Assembly: GCA_015075165.1 (NCBI GenBank)
Contig: JABTUY010000001.1
Span: 248,001-312,000 of the forward strand
Direction of reading: 5' to 3'
DNA length: 64,000 nucleotides
DNA from: Ideonella sp.
Lineage (GTDB): Bacteria; Pseudomonadota; Gammaproteobacteria; Burkholderiales; Burkholderiaceae_C
Made by a program: the position numbers and the translations under genes. Under the pieces are notes generated by a model, which had not been told where the DNA came from, did not search any database, and was given only the letters and a program-made list of their open reading frames with translations. Of this stretch, positions 18,183 through 26,802 are shown one piece after another (the first letter of the stretch is position 1; each line of letters starts with the position of its first letter).

Positions 18183-19670
18183 ATGCCTCGACGCCTTCAA
18201 CTCCTTTGGCCGCAGCGGTCGTGCGCGGCGTTGCTGACCGCGGCATTGCCGGCCACGCTGTCGCTGGCCGTCCATGCCGACGAGCCCGCGCTGCGCGAGA
18301 CGCCGCTGCGCGCCGAGCTCGGCTTCGAGCGCATCGCGCTGCCGGCACGCGAAGCGATGGGCCTCGCCGGCGCTACGGTGTCGTTCAAGTTCGGTGAACA
18401 CTGGTGGGCCGGTCCTGCGGTCTACGGTGCGGCCAGCGGGCAGCGCGGCGGCCTGTTCGTGTTGGGTGCGCAACTGCAGCGGCAGTGGGATCTGCCAGGC
18501 GGCTGGGCGCTCGGCACCGGCTTCTACGCGGGCGGCGGCGGCGGCGCGGCGGCGCCGGTGGGCGGCGGCCTGATGCTGCGCGCCGCGGCCACGCTGAGCC
18601 ACGATATCGGCCCGCTGCGCGCCGGGCTGAGCTGGTCGTACGTGCGCTTTCCGAGTGGCGACATCGGCAGCTCGCAACTCGGCGTGGTGCTGAGCTGGGA
18701 GCGGCCGTTGCGCAGCTTCGTCGCGGCCGCGAGCGGCCAGCCGCAACCGGCCGCGTCCCGCACCGGCCTCGGCGTGCAACGCCTCGCCGGCACCGCGGGT
18801 GCCTACGCGCTGCAGGGCTCCGACCGTCGGCGCCTGGGCATGGTCGGTGGCCGTGCCGAATGGGCGCCCACCGCCGGCGGCTGGTTCGGCACCGTCGAGG
18901 CCGGCGCTGCCGCGTCCGGTGGCGCCGCGGGGTACATGGAGATCCTCGGCGGCGTCGGCTGGCGCCAGCCATTGCCGCTGTGGCCGGCACTATCTCTCGA
19001 GGCACGCGCTGCGCTCGGCCTCGGCGGCGGCGGCGCGGTGCCCACCGGTGGCGGCCCGATCGGCAAGTGGGCGCTCGGCGCCAGCCTCGACTGGGGTGGC
19101 GGCCTGCGCAGCGGCATCGAGTTCGGCCGCATCGCAGCCCTCGATGCGCCGCTGCGCGCGCGCACCGGCCAGCTCTGGCTGGCGCTGGACCTGGAGCCGG
19201 CCTCACCGGGCGGCAGGGGCACGATCACGCGCAACGAGTGGTCGGGCAGCCTGCAGCACTGGACGCGCGCGCAACGCAGCAACGGCCCGGCCGCCGCGCT
19301 CGACACCGTGGGCCTGAAGCTCGACCGCTTCGTCGGCGATCATGCCTACCTAAGCGCTCAAGCGCACAGCGCCTACGCCGGCGGCGCAGGGGCATTCTCG
19401 GTCGGGCTGGTCGGCGCCGGCCTCGTCACGCCGGTGGGCGAGCGGCTGCGCATCGGTGCCGAGCTGCTGGTGGGCGCCGCCGGCGGCGGCGGCGTCGCCT
19501 CGGGCGGCGGTGCGATCGCGCAGGCGCTGGCCTGGGGCGGCTGGGCCGCCACGCCGGCGCTCGAACTGCGGCTTGGCGTGGGTGCGGTGAAATCCCTGCG
19601 CGGCGGCAGCCTGAGCACGCCGGTGGTCGAGCTGGCGTTCAGCCACGCGCTCGGCCTCGGCGGGCGATGA
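18183..19670 (+). CDS. predicted exported outer-membrane beta-barrel protein
   Basis: A 495-residue protein with signal peptide MPRRLQLLWPQRSCAALLTA through LSLAVHA (cleavage near residue 32). The mature part alternates aromatic/aliphatic and glycine-rich short strands (for example GGLFVLGAQLQRQWDL, WALGTGFYAGGGGGAAAP), the pattern of a transmembrane barrel, and it ends VVELAFSHALGLGGR. Glycine runs are unusually dense at residues 115-130, 280-300 and 430-450. I do not recognise a family. ATG at 18183 gives the cleanest signal peptide; ATG 18135 and GTG 18117 are upstream alternatives. No partner gene adjoins it. Confidence 0.72.
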   Translation: MPRRLQLLWPQRSCAALLTAALPATLSLAVHADEPALRETPLRAELGFERIALPAREAMGLAGATVSFKFGEHWWAGPAVYGAASGQRGGLFVLGAQLQRQWDLPGGWALGTGFYAGGGGGAAAPVGGGLMLRAAATLSHDIGPLRAGLSWSYVRFPSGDIGSSQLGVVLSWERPLRSFVAAASGQPQPAASRTGLGVQRLAGTAGAYALQGSDRRRLGMVGGRAEWAPTAGGWFGTVEAGAAASGGAAGYMEILGGVGWRQPLPLWPALSLEARAALGLGGGGAVPTGGGPIGKWALGASLDWGGGLRSGIEFGRIAALDAPLRARTGQLWLALDLEPASPGGRGTITRNEWSGSLQHWTRAQRSNGPAAALDTVGLKLDRFVGDHAYLSAQAHSAYAGGAGAFSVGLVGAGLVTPVGERLRIGAELLVGAAGGGGVASGGGAIAQALAWGGWAATPALELRLGVGAVKSLRGGSLSTPVVELAFSHALGLGGR

Positions 19671-19723
19671 ACGGAGCCGGCCCCGAAACGCCTTCGGCGC
19701 CGCCCCCGCCGACGCCCAAACCG

Positions 19724-20308
19724 CTAAGGCCGCAGGTCGCCTGCCAGGCTCGCCAGCGTCTCGGCGGCGATCGACAGGTGCGACGGGTAGTTGGCGTGGT
19801 CGCAGCCCAGCCGCACCGCGGCGCCGGCCAGCACCGCGGCGCGCGCCGGCGCCGGCAGCTCGAAGCGCACGAAGTGCACCGCCGAGGTCTTCTCGTCGTT
19901 CTCGCGCGGCAGGTCTTCGTCGGCGATTGCGTAGACGCGCGGCTGGCCCTCGACCTCGACGAACAGCCGGTCTTCGACGCCGATCAGCCGCGCCAGCTCG
20001 CGCTTGCGTTCGTGCGGATCGGGGTACTCGATCAGCAGCGTGGCCTTCCAGTTGCTGCCGTCGGGCACCAGCGGCGAGTAGACAGCGATCTCCTGCGCGA
20101 TGCCTTCGTCGTCGAAGATCTTCTCGATGCGCAGCATCTCCTGGATCTGGTAGCGGATGGTCTGCTCGTCCTCGAACTGCACCGTCATGTGCTCGCCCAG
20201 CGCCACGCTGCGCAGCTTGCGGTGCGGGATGATGCGCGCCTTGATCTCGGTGCGCGCGCGCGAGTACGCCTCCAGCGTCATCAGGCTGCTGCGTTCGATC
20301 GCACCCAT
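19724..20308 (-). CDS. DUF3501 family protein
   Basis: A 194-residue cytoplasmic protein beginning MGAIERSSLMTLEAYSRART and containing HRKLRSVALGEHMTVQFEDEQTIRYQIQEML in its conserved core, the signature of DUF3501. It follows the Fe-S oxidoreductase gene by 5 bp and the rubrerythrin gene two positions upstream. The trio occurs together in many Beta- and Gammaproteobacteria. No cofactor-binding motif is evident. A role in peroxide or redox stress is inferred from context only. Confidence 0.93.
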   Translation of the reverse strand: MGAIERSSLMTLEAYSRARTEIKARIIPHRKLRSVALGEHMTVQFEDEQTIRYQIQEMLRIEKIFDDEGIAQEIAVYSPLVPDGSNWKATLLIEYPDPHERKRELARLIGVEDRLFVEVEGQPRVYAIADEDLPRENDEKTSAVHFVRFELPAPARAAVLAGAAVRLGCDHANYPSHLSIAAETLASLAGDLRP

Positions 20309-20313
20309 CGTCG

Positions 20314-21666
20314 TCACTCCAATCCGTAGGCTTCGCGCACCAGGCTCAGCGGATGCTTGAGCGCCTTTGCCGGCGTGCCGGCCTGCGCGATGCCCTGCGC
20401 GATGTGGTGGCCGGCCAGCGCGCAGTCGCTGGCGATCACGTCGGGCTCGGGCTGCGCCATCGCCTTGAACACCGGGCGGCCGATCTTCATCGCCAGCGGA
20501 TGCGTCGGCGTCTTCACGCCATAGGTGCCGGCGTGGCCCGAGCAGCGCTCCACCGTGGTGAGCTGCAGCTGCACGCGCTGGCCGATCAGCTTGAACATCT
20601 CCTCGGTCTTGCGGCCGACGTTCTGCACCCGGCCGTGGCACGGCACGTGGTAGCTGACCTTGCCGAGGTCGCGCTTGAACTCGAGGTTGAGCAGGCCATC
20701 CTTGTGGCGCGCCACCAGGTACTCGAACGGGTCCCACATCGCGTCGCGCACGGCGAGCACGTCGGGCTCGCCGGGGAACATCAGCGGCAGCTCCTGCTTG
20801 AACATCAGCGTGCAGCTCGGCACCGGACTGACGATGGCGTAGCCTTCCTTCGCGTAGCGCGCGAGCACCGGGATGTTGGCGTTCTTGTGCTTCTCCACCG
20901 TGTCGAGGTCGCCCAGCTCGAGCTTGGGCATGCCGCAGCAGGCTTCCTTGCGGACGATTTCGTAGGCGATCGCGTTGTGCTCCAGCACCTTCAGCAGGTC
21001 GTGCCCGATGCCGGGCTCGTTGTAGTTGACGTAGCAGGTGGCAAACACCGCCACCTTGCCCGGCGTGCGCTCGCCGTGCTTCGGCTCGGTGACACGGCCG
21101 CGCTTCGGCTCGCTCCAGCGCAGGCGATGCGCGGCCAGCTCGGGCATCCAGGCATCGGGGTGCACGCCGAGCATCGTGTCCATCTGCCGGCGCGCGAACC
21201 GGGTGCGGTTGATCGCGTTGACCGTCTGCACCACGATCGGAATGCCGGCGAAGCTGCCGTGCACGTCGGTGGACGACAGGAAGCGCTCGCCGGCCTTCAC
21301 GCGGCCCTGGCGGAACTTGATCGACTTGGCGCGCAGCATCAGGTGCGGGAAGTCGACGTTCCACGCGTGCGGCGGCACGTACGGACACTTGGTCATGTAG
21401 CACAGGTCGCACAGGTAGCACTGGTCGACCACGCTCCAGTAGGCCTCTTTCTTGACGCCGTGCACCTCGCCGTCGTCGGTGGCGTCGACCAGGTCGAACA
21501 AGGTCGGAAAGCTCTGGCACAGGCTGACGCAGCGGCGGCAGCCGTGGCAGATGTCGAACACGCGCTCCAGCTCGTTGAAGCACTCGGCCTCGTCGCGGAA
21601 CGCGGGGCTCTTCCAGTCGATCGGATGGCGCGTGGGCGCTTCGAGGTTGCCTTCTCGGTTGCTCAT
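20314..21666 (-). CDS. (Fe-S)-binding oxidoreductase, GlpC/heterodisulfide-reductase-like
   Basis: A 450-residue iron-sulfur protein. The N-terminal half holds two 4Fe-4S motifs, CHGCRRCVSLC (about residues 40-50) and CYLCDLCYMTKCP (about 82-94). The C-terminal half carries CCG-type cysteine-rich domains (ACCGMPKLELG, CHGRVQNVGRK, RCSGHAGTYG) like GlpC and HdrB/D subunits. No membrane helix is visible. ATG at 21666 is taken because MSNREGN matches relatives better than the upstream extension. The electron donor and acceptor are unknown. With rubrerythrin 119 bp upstream, it may deliver electrons to that diiron protein (inference). Confidence 0.92.
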   Translation of the reverse strand: MSNREGNLEAPTRHPIDWKSPAFRDEAECFNELERVFDICHGCRRCVSLCQSFPTLFDLVDATDDGEVHGVKKEAYWSVVDQCYLCDLCYMTKCPYVPPHAWNVDFPHLMLRAKSIKFRQGRVKAGERFLSSTDVHGSFAGIPIVVQTVNAINRTRFARRQMDTMLGVHPDAWMPELAAHRLRWSEPKRGRVTEPKHGERTPGKVAVFATCYVNYNEPGIGHDLLKVLEHNAIAYEIVRKEACCGMPKLELGDLDTVEKHKNANIPVLARYAKEGYAIVSPVPSCTLMFKQELPLMFPGEPDVLAVRDAMWDPFEYLVARHKDGLLNLEFKRDLGKVSYHVPCHGRVQNVGRKTEEMFKLIGQRVQLQLTTVERCSGHAGTYGVKTPTHPLAMKIGRPVFKAMAQPEPDVIASDCALAGHHIAQGIAQAGTPAKALKHPLSLVREAYGLE

Positions 21667-21785
21667 CGGGTCGGCCTTGGCAGCAAAGGGCGAAGAGGGT
21701 CGAACGGCGAGCGCGCGAAGTGAACAAGGGGCCACGCGAGCCCCTTGGTTGTTGCCACGCCGCCGCTCGGGCTGCAGCGGTCGGG

Positions 21786-22208
21786 TCAGTCGACGAACTG
21801 GTCCAGCGCCTTCTGGTAGCGGTTGGCGTGCGAGCGCTCGGCCTTGGCCAGCGTCTCGAACCAGTCGGCAATCTCGTCGAAGCCTTCGCTGCGCGCGGTC
21901 TTGGCCATGCCCGGGTACATGTCGGTGTACTCGTGCGTCTCGCCGGCCACCGCGGCCTTCAGGTTGGCGCGCGTGGGCCCGATCGGCAGCCCGGTGGCCG
22001 GGTCGCCCACCTGCTCCAGGAACTCGAGGTGGCCATGCGCGTGGCCGGTCTCGCCCTCGGCGGTGGAGCGGAACAGCGCCGCCACGTCGTTCTGCCCTTC
22101 CACGTCGGCCTTGTTGGCGAAGTACAGGTAGCGGCGATTGGCCTGCGACTCGCCCGCGAAGGCGTCCTTCAGGTTCTGCTCGGTCTTCGATCCCTTCAGT
22201 GCTGCCAT
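21786..22208 (-). CDS. rubrerythrin-like diiron protein without rubredoxin domain
   Basis: A four-helix ferritin-like protein of 140 residues. The diiron ligands lie in [14 protein letters not shown] (residues 18-31), [27 protein letters not shown] and [12 protein letters not shown], the four ExxH-type stretches of rubrerythrins. No cysteine is present, so the C-terminal rubredoxin domain of classical rubrerythrin is absent and an external electron donor is needed. Family members reduce hydrogen peroxide. It is the first gene of the trio with the Fe-S oxidoreductase and DUF3501. ATG at 22208 follows AAGGAG. Confidence 0.93.
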   Translation of the reverse strand: MAALKGSKTEQNLKDAFAGESQANRRYLYFANKADVEGQNDVAALFRSTAEGETGHAHGHLEFLEQVGDPATGLPIGPTRANLKAAVAGETHEYTDMYPGMAKTARSEGFDEIADWFETLAKAERSHANRYQKALDQFVD

Positions 22209-22268
22209 GTCACGCTCCTTGTGGATGGGTCGGTTCTCCGGCGCGCCCCTGCGCCGCCGGATGCGCGG

Positions 22269-22298
22269 ACCCTAGCAAACCTTGCGCTTGTAGGCCAA
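22269..22298 (-). promoter_or_regulatory. candidate promoter of the rubrerythrin trio
   Basis: On the minus strand TTGGCC (22293-22298) and TAGGGT (22269-22274) are 18 bp apart, and TGC precedes the second, giving an extended -10. It lies about 60 bp before the rubrerythrin ATG. The hexamers are imperfect, so this is a guess from pattern only. I cannot assign an OxyR or PerR site. Confidence 0.3.
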
Positions 22299-22375
22299 TC
22301 GAAAGCCTCAATGCGCCGCATGGACAAATCCAATCTACCCGCGATGCTCGCATGGGCGCCAAGACCCGCGTTGCT

Positions 22376-23227
22376 TCAGCGCAGCCCGAGCAAGCGCAGC
22401 GCCAGCTCGTGCAGGCGGCGCTGCGGGTCGACCAGATCGCGCAGCACGCTGTAGTGATGGCGATCGACGATGGTCTCGCACACCGGCACCGTGGTCGGGC
22501 CCCACTGGTCGCGGATGAGCTGGTTCTGGCGCAGGAACTCGTCGCTCTCCAGCAGACCGGCCACCGTGTACAGCGTGCCGCGCGGCCGCGGGAAGAACGC
22601 CGGGCTCAAGCGCTTCACCGACTGCGGCGTCAGCTTCAGGTCGCCTTGCAGGAACGGCGCGTTGCGCACCGGCTCGAGATCGAAGACGCCCGAGATCGAC
22701 AGCGCACCCGCAACCAGCCGCGGCGGCAGGTCGTCGCCCACATCCTTCCAGCGGCAGCACAGCAGCATGGCCGCCAGATGGCCGCCGGCCGAGTGCCCGG
22801 CCACCACGATGCGGTTCGGGTCGCCGCTGTGCACGCCGGGGTTGCGCCACGCCCAGGCCAGCGCACGCGTCATCTGCAGCGCGATCGTCTCCACCGACAC
22901 CGACGGGCACAGCGCGTGGTTGGGCACCACCACCGTCGCACCGGCTTCGACCAGCGCCGGCGCGAGGAACGAGAAGTCGGCCTTGTCGAGCGCGCGCCAC
23001 CAGCCACCGTGGATGAACACCAGCACCGGCGCGCCCGGGCGTGCGGCCGGAAACACGTCGAGCGTTTCGCCCGGCTCGCTGCCGTAGGCGATGTCGAGCC
23101 GGCACGGCAGCCGCGTGCGCGCCAGCGCCGACGACTCGGCCCAGCCGGCGAAGATGCGCGGATGATCCGGCACGCGCACGCGCGGGTTGTACTGGGCATC
23201 GAGCCAGGCCGGATCGTTCTGCGACAT
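22376..23227 (-). CDS. alpha/beta hydrolase (arylformamidase/esterase-like)
   Basis: A 283-residue hydrolase. The oxyanion motif is VLVFIHGGWWRALDKADFSF (about residues 69-88), and the nucleophile elbow is VVAGHSAGGHLAAML. The acid and histidine are likely in the C-terminal VDRHHYSVLRDLVD region. HGGWW and the preceding YGSEPGETLDVFP are shared with kynurenine formamidases and related esterases, so N-formylkynurenine or another aryl ester is possible. There are no other kynurenine-pathway genes nearby. The gene lies 148 bp upstream of the rubrerythrin trio promoter region in the same direction as the trio. Confidence 0.88.
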   Translation of the reverse strand: MSQNDPAWLDAQYNPRVRVPDHPRIFAGWAESSALARTRLPCRLDIAYGSEPGETLDVFPAARPGAPVLVFIHGGWWRALDKADFSFLAPALVEAGATVVVPNHALCPSVSVETIALQMTRALAWAWRNPGVHSGDPNRIVVAGHSAGGHLAAMLLCCRWKDVGDDLPPRLVAGALSISGVFDLEPVRNAPFLQGDLKLTPQSVKRLSPAFFPRPRGTLYTVAGLLESDEFLRQNQLIRDQWGPTTVPVCETIVDRHHYSVLRDLVDPQRRLHELALRLLGLR

Positions 23228-23316
23228 GGGTGCTCCTGGGCCCGCGGGGCCGCCGGTGGTGCGAGGGCGCCGAGATTAACCGACAGCGCGCCCGCGCCGG
23301 CGCGGCCAACCCTTGC

Positions 23317-23325
23317 TGCTAGAAT
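23317..23325 (+). promoter_or_regulatory. extended -10 promoter element of tRNA-Ala
   Basis: TGCTAGAAT ends 13 bases before the mature tRNA 5' end, so transcription would start about 6 bases before the tRNA. TAGAAT/TAGACT hexamers recur upstream of other genes here (61606, 63511). No convincing -35 is seen, consistent with an extended -10. Confidence 0.55.
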
Positions 23326-23338
23326 CCGCCGCTCGTTC

Positions 23339-23414
<76 letters not shown>

Positions 23415-23417
23415 AAG

Positions 23418-23445
23418 AGCCAGGCGTCTCGCCTGGCTTTTCTCT
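23418..23445 (+). terminator. rho-independent terminator after tRNA-Ala
   Basis: A perfect 9-bp stem, AGCCAGGCG with CGCCTGGCT around a TCT loop, is followed by TTTCTCTT. It starts four bases after the CCA end of the tRNA. It is the clearest intrinsic terminator in the window. Confidence 0.85.
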
Positions 23446-23539
23446 TGCGCAGAACGCTGTTGCAGGCACCGCGTGACCATCGACGAGTTCATCGCCACCT
23501 GCGTCCACACCGCGCAGCACAGCCTCGGCGCACCACCGC

Positions 23540-24508
23540 TCACCGACCCTGCTGCTCCATCAACAGGTAGGTGTTGTAGGCGTTGATGCGGTTGGCGGCA
23601 CGAAACAGCGGCAGCTGCTCGTAGCGCGACCAGTCGGTGCGCGCATAGGCCTCGTCGAACGGCTCCATGTTGGCCGCCGCCTCGCCCATGGTGGCGCGCA
23701 AATACTGCAGGTACTCGCGCGTCAACTGCAGGTCGGCCTGCGGGTCGCTCGACAGTGCGCCGTGCCCGGGCACGATCGCCGCCGGCCGCAGCGCGATCAG
23801 GCCCGACAGCGCAGCGATCCAGCGTCGGCTGTCGGCCTGCCCCACGAAGGGCACGCGGCCACGGAACACGAGGTCGCCCGCGTACAGCACGTTGGCACGC
23901 TCGGCATGCACCACCAGGTCTTCGGGCGTGTGCGCCGGGCCGACGTGGCGGATCGCAATGCGCTCGTCACCCAGCTCGAGCACCGTGTCGCCATCGAGCC
24001 AGCGGTCGGCGGCCACGAGCCGTGTGCTGCCGTCGATCCACGGCGCGATGTCGCTGCGGCTGACCTCGAGCCGCTGCCGCGCTCCGTCGGAGTTCAGGTA
24101 CTCCAGCCCCTTGCGGTGCGCGATGATCGTCGCGCCAGCCTGCTTGAACACCTGCAGGCCGTAGATGTGGTCGGCGTGGTAATGCGTGACGACCACGTAG
24201 CGCAGCGGCTGGTCGGTGATGCCGCGGATCGCTGCCAGCAGGTCGTGCGCCAGCGCCGGCGAGCCGAGCGCATCGATCGCCACCACGCCTGCCGACGTGA
24301 CCACGAAGCCGGCGTTGGAGATGAAGTTGCGGTTCGCCGGCGACCCCAGCGCCGCCTCGCCCTGCACGAACCAGGCGTTGCCGGCCACGCGCTGCGGCTG
24401 CACACCGGCCGCGGCGGCGGTGCAGCAGGCGAACGACATCAGCGCCACCCACATCAGCGCAGGCGCGAGCCACTCGCGCGCGGCCTGTCGCAGCCGGGTG
24501 TCGCTCAC
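23540..24508 (-). CDS. SoxH-like periplasmic metallo-beta-lactamase fold hydrolase
   Basis: A 322-residue metallohydrolase. The metal motif is VVVTHYHADHIYGLQVF (HxHxDH), with a downstream histidine in GPAHTPEDLVVH, an aspartate in LYAGDLVFRGRVPF and a last histidine in VPGHGALSS. The N-terminus carries an export signal (LAPALMWVALMSFACCTAAA). GTG at 24508 overlaps the TGA of the DsrE-like gene (GTGA), so it is coupled to it; ATG at about 24454 is an alternative. Similar genes close many sox clusters, where SoxH is not essential for thiosulfate oxidation and has unknown substrate. Confidence 0.88.
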   Translation of the reverse strand: MSDTRLRQAAREWLAPALMWVALMSFACCTAAAAGVQPQRVAGNAWFVQGEAALGSPANRNFISNAGFVVTSAGVVAIDALGSPALAHDLLAAIRGITDQPLRYVVVTHYHADHIYGLQVFKQAGATIIAHRKGLEYLNSDGARQRLEVSRSDIAPWIDGSTRLVAADRWLDGDTVLELGDERIAIRHVGPAHTPEDLVVHAERANVLYAGDLVFRGRVPFVGQADSRRWIAALSGLIALRPAAIVPGHGALSSDPQADLQLTREYLQYLRATMGEAAANMEPFDEAYARTDWSRYEQLPLFRAANRINAYNTYLLMEQQGR

Positions 24509-24924
24509 GGCTTGATGTAGGCGTAGCCCTGGCCCTGCAGCCGGGCCAGCCGCACGACGCCGGAGGGCGTGAAATCGGCCTCTTCGATGAACTGGTCTTT
24601 CTTCAGGCTGCGGTTCCTCAGCGTGATCTCGCAGACTTCGAAGTTGACGCCGCGGCCCTTCAGCGCCGACACCAGCGGCGCGTACTCGGTGCCGTTGGCC
24701 GCCTTGGCGCCGACCATCAGCAGGTCGACGCCTTCGGCATGCGTGACGACGATGATCTTCGCGCCCGGGTCGCTGTCGAGATGGTTGCGGATGTTGCGCA
24801 GGCCCTTGAGCCCCTGCACCGCGGTGTTGTCGAAGTGATAGACCACCTTGTCCTGCGCCCACGCGCCGGTGGCGGCGATCAGCAGCACGAGGGCGGCCAC
24901 GAGCGATCGGACGAGCGTGTTCAT
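24505..24924 (-). CDS. DsrE/F-like exported protein of the sox cluster
   Basis: A 139-residue protein with signal peptide MNTLVRSLVAALVLLIAATG ending AWA. The mature part, KVVYHFDNTAVQGLKGLRNI through VVTHAEGVDLLMVGA, has the DsrE/F/YchN fold. One cysteine (FEVCEITLRNR) lies where DsrE-family sulfurtransferases hold their sulfur-carrying residue. ATG at 24924 is preferred because AAGGG lies at the right distance; an upstream ATG at 24942 lacks one. It follows soxB by 69 bp. A role in handling periplasmic sulfane sulfur is inferred from context. Confidence 0.88.
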   Translation of the reverse strand: MNTLVRSLVAALVLLIAATGAWAQDKVVYHFDNTAVQGLKGLRNIRNHLDSDPGAKIIVVTHAEGVDLLMVGAKAANGTEYAPLVSALKGRGVNFEVCEITLRNRSLKKDQFIEEADFTPSGVVRLARLQGQGYAYIKP

Positions 24925-24993
24925 GGTGCTGTGGCCCTTCATGTGTTGGCATCCGCGCGCGGGCGGTGCGCTGCGGCGGCCAGGTGTCGACGA

Positions 24994-26781
24994 TCAGACA
25001 CGGACGATGCCCGGCTTGGACATGACATGAGCGAGGCCCGGGTTGCCCTGCACGCCTTGCAGCGCCGGCGTGTTCGGCACGCGCGCCGTCACGTGGCCGC
25101 CGCGCGAGCGCAGCCAGCTCTCCACGTGCTCCCAGGCCGGCTTCACACCCGGCTGGCGAGCGGCATCTTCGGCCACCGGCGCCCAGCCGGCCACCTTGTA
25201 GCGCTTGCCCGCCTCGATCGGCCGGCCGGCGAGCCGCATGTCGCCGATGCGGTGGCCCATCTTCTCGCCCGGTGTGATGCTGTAGGTCAGCCCGCCGGTG
25301 CGCACCATGTCGCCGCCTTGCTGGTAGTACGGGTCGGGGTTGAACAGGTTGTCGGCCACGTCCTCGAGCACGGTCTTGATCGTCTCGCCGGTCATCTCGG
25401 TGACGGTGGCGTACGGGTAGGTGATCGCCAGCTGGCCCATCAGCGCCTCGCGCGTGATCACCTCGCCCGGCAGCAGCGTGGTGCCCCAGCGGAAACCGGG
25501 CGAGAACGCGATCTCGGCGTCCTGCTCCTCCATCAGCGCATCGCAGATCAGCTGATCCCAGCTGCCGTTGAAGTTGCCGCGGCGGTACAGCGTGCCGTCG
25601 GTGACGGCCAGCTTCTCGCCCAGGCGCGCCTCGTACGGCGCGCGCAGCTTGCCGACCAGCGCCGCCATCGCCGCATCGGGCTGCAACTGGTTGGCGAACA
25701 CCGGCAGCAGCCGGTAGCGATAGTCGGCCAGCCGCCCACCCTTGACGTCGAAATCGATCACGCCGAGGAACTTGCCGTTGCTGCCGGCGTTGGTCACCAG
25801 CGTGGTGCCGCCGGCGTTCTTCACCGGCACCGCCAGCGGCACGCCGTCGTGCGTGTGGCCGCCGAGGATGGCATCGACGCCGCGCACGCGCGAGGCCATC
25901 TTGAGGTCGACGTCCATGCCGTTGTGCGACAGCACGACCACCAGCTGCGCGCCCTTGCCGCGCGCGGTGTCGACCACCTGCTGCAGGTGATCGTCCTGGA
26001 TGCCGAAGCTCCAGTCGGCCACGAAGTGGCGCGGGTTGGCGATCGGCGTGTACGGAAACGCCTGACCGACGATGGCCACCGGCACGCCGTTGACCTCGCG
26101 CATCACGTACGGCGCGAACACCGGGTCGCCGAAGTCGGCGGTCTTGATGTTCTGCGCCACGAAGTCGATGCGCTTCGTTGCGTTGGCCACGCCGCTGGCG
26201 AAGTCCTTGTCGACGATCTCCTTCACCCGCTGCATGCCGTAGGTGAACTCCCAGTGGCCGGTCATCACGTCGACGCCGAGCAGCTTGCAGGCGTCGACCA
26301 TGTCCTGCGCACGCGTCCACAGCGACGTGGCCGAGCCCTGCCAGGTGTCGCCGCCGTCGAGCAGCAGCGCGCCCGGTCGGCTGGCGCGCAGGCGCTTGAC
26401 CAGCGTGGCCAGGTGCGCGAAACCACCGAGCCGGCCGTAGCGCTGCGCGGCGCGCTCGAAGTCGAGGCAGCTGAACGCGTGCGCCTGCGCACTGCCGGCG
26501 CGCAGGCCGGTGGCCTTGAGCAGCTCCTCGCCCACCAGATGCGGCAGCCGCCCCGCCATCGCGCCGATGCCGAGGTTGACGCTCGGCTCGCGGAAGTGCA
26601 CCGGCAGCAGCTGCGCGTGGCAGTCGGTGATGTGCAGCAGGCTCACATTGCCGAAGCGCGGCACGTCGTACAGGCCCTGCTCGGCGTCGGCGGCCGTCGC
26701 GCTGGCATAGCGGCCGAGCGCCATTCCGGCCGCCGCAGCCGACGCCAGCGCCCGCAGGAACTCGCGCTTGGACAGCGACAC
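24994..26781 (-). CDS. soxB: SoxB, thiosulfohydrolase of the Sox system
   Basis: Periplasmic dimanganese hydrolase that releases sulfate from the SoxY-bound S-thiosulfonate. The 595 residues have the 5'-nucleotidase-like fold: LLHITDCHAQLLPVHFREP (metal ligands), LLDGGDTWQGSATSLW, MTGHWEFTYG, VVVLSHNGMDVD, ILGGHTHDGVP and LVTNAGSNGKFLGV. The start is GTG at 26781. The signal peptide MSLSKREFLRALASAAAA has Lys-Arg where SoxB proteins normally have twin arginine, so Tat export would depend on a KR variant. It follows soxX by 21 bp. Confidence 0.96.
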   Translation of the reverse strand: MSLSKREFLRALASAAAAGMALGRYASATAADAEQGLYDVPRFGNVSLLHITDCHAQLLPVHFREPSVNLGIGAMAGRLPHLVGEELLKATGLRAGSAQAHAFSCLDFERAAQRYGRLGGFAHLATLVKRLRASRPGALLLDGGDTWQGSATSLWTRAQDMVDACKLLGVDVMTGHWEFTYGMQRVKEIVDKDFASGVANATKRIDFVAQNIKTADFGDPVFAPYVMREVNGVPVAIVGQAFPYTPIANPRHFVADWSFGIQDDHLQQVVDTARGKGAQLVVVLSHNGMDVDLKMASRVRGVDAILGGHTHDGVPLAVPVKNAGGTTLVTNAGSNGKFLGVIDFDVKGGRLADYRYRLLPVFANQLQPDAAMAALVGKLRAPYEARLGEKLAVTDGTLYRRGNFNGSWDQLICDALMEEQDAEIAFSPGFRWGTTLLPGEVITREALMGQLAITYPYATVTEMTGETIKTVLEDVADNLFNPDPYYQQGGDMVRTGGLTYSITPGEKMGHRIGDMRLAGRPIEAGKRYKVAGWAPVAEDAARQPGVKPAWEHVESWLRSRGGHVTARVPNTPALQGVQGNPGLAHVMSKPGIVRV

Positions 26782-26802
26782 AGGCGGCGCGCAGCGCGTG
26801 CG

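Noticed and set aside
23473-23585. Short frame after the tRNA terminator, starting GTG and reading [19 protein letters not shown]
   Set aside because: It looks like the start of a gene but stops after about 37 residues and runs into the end of the SoxH-like gene on the other strand. It may be a remnant, but I cannot show homology.
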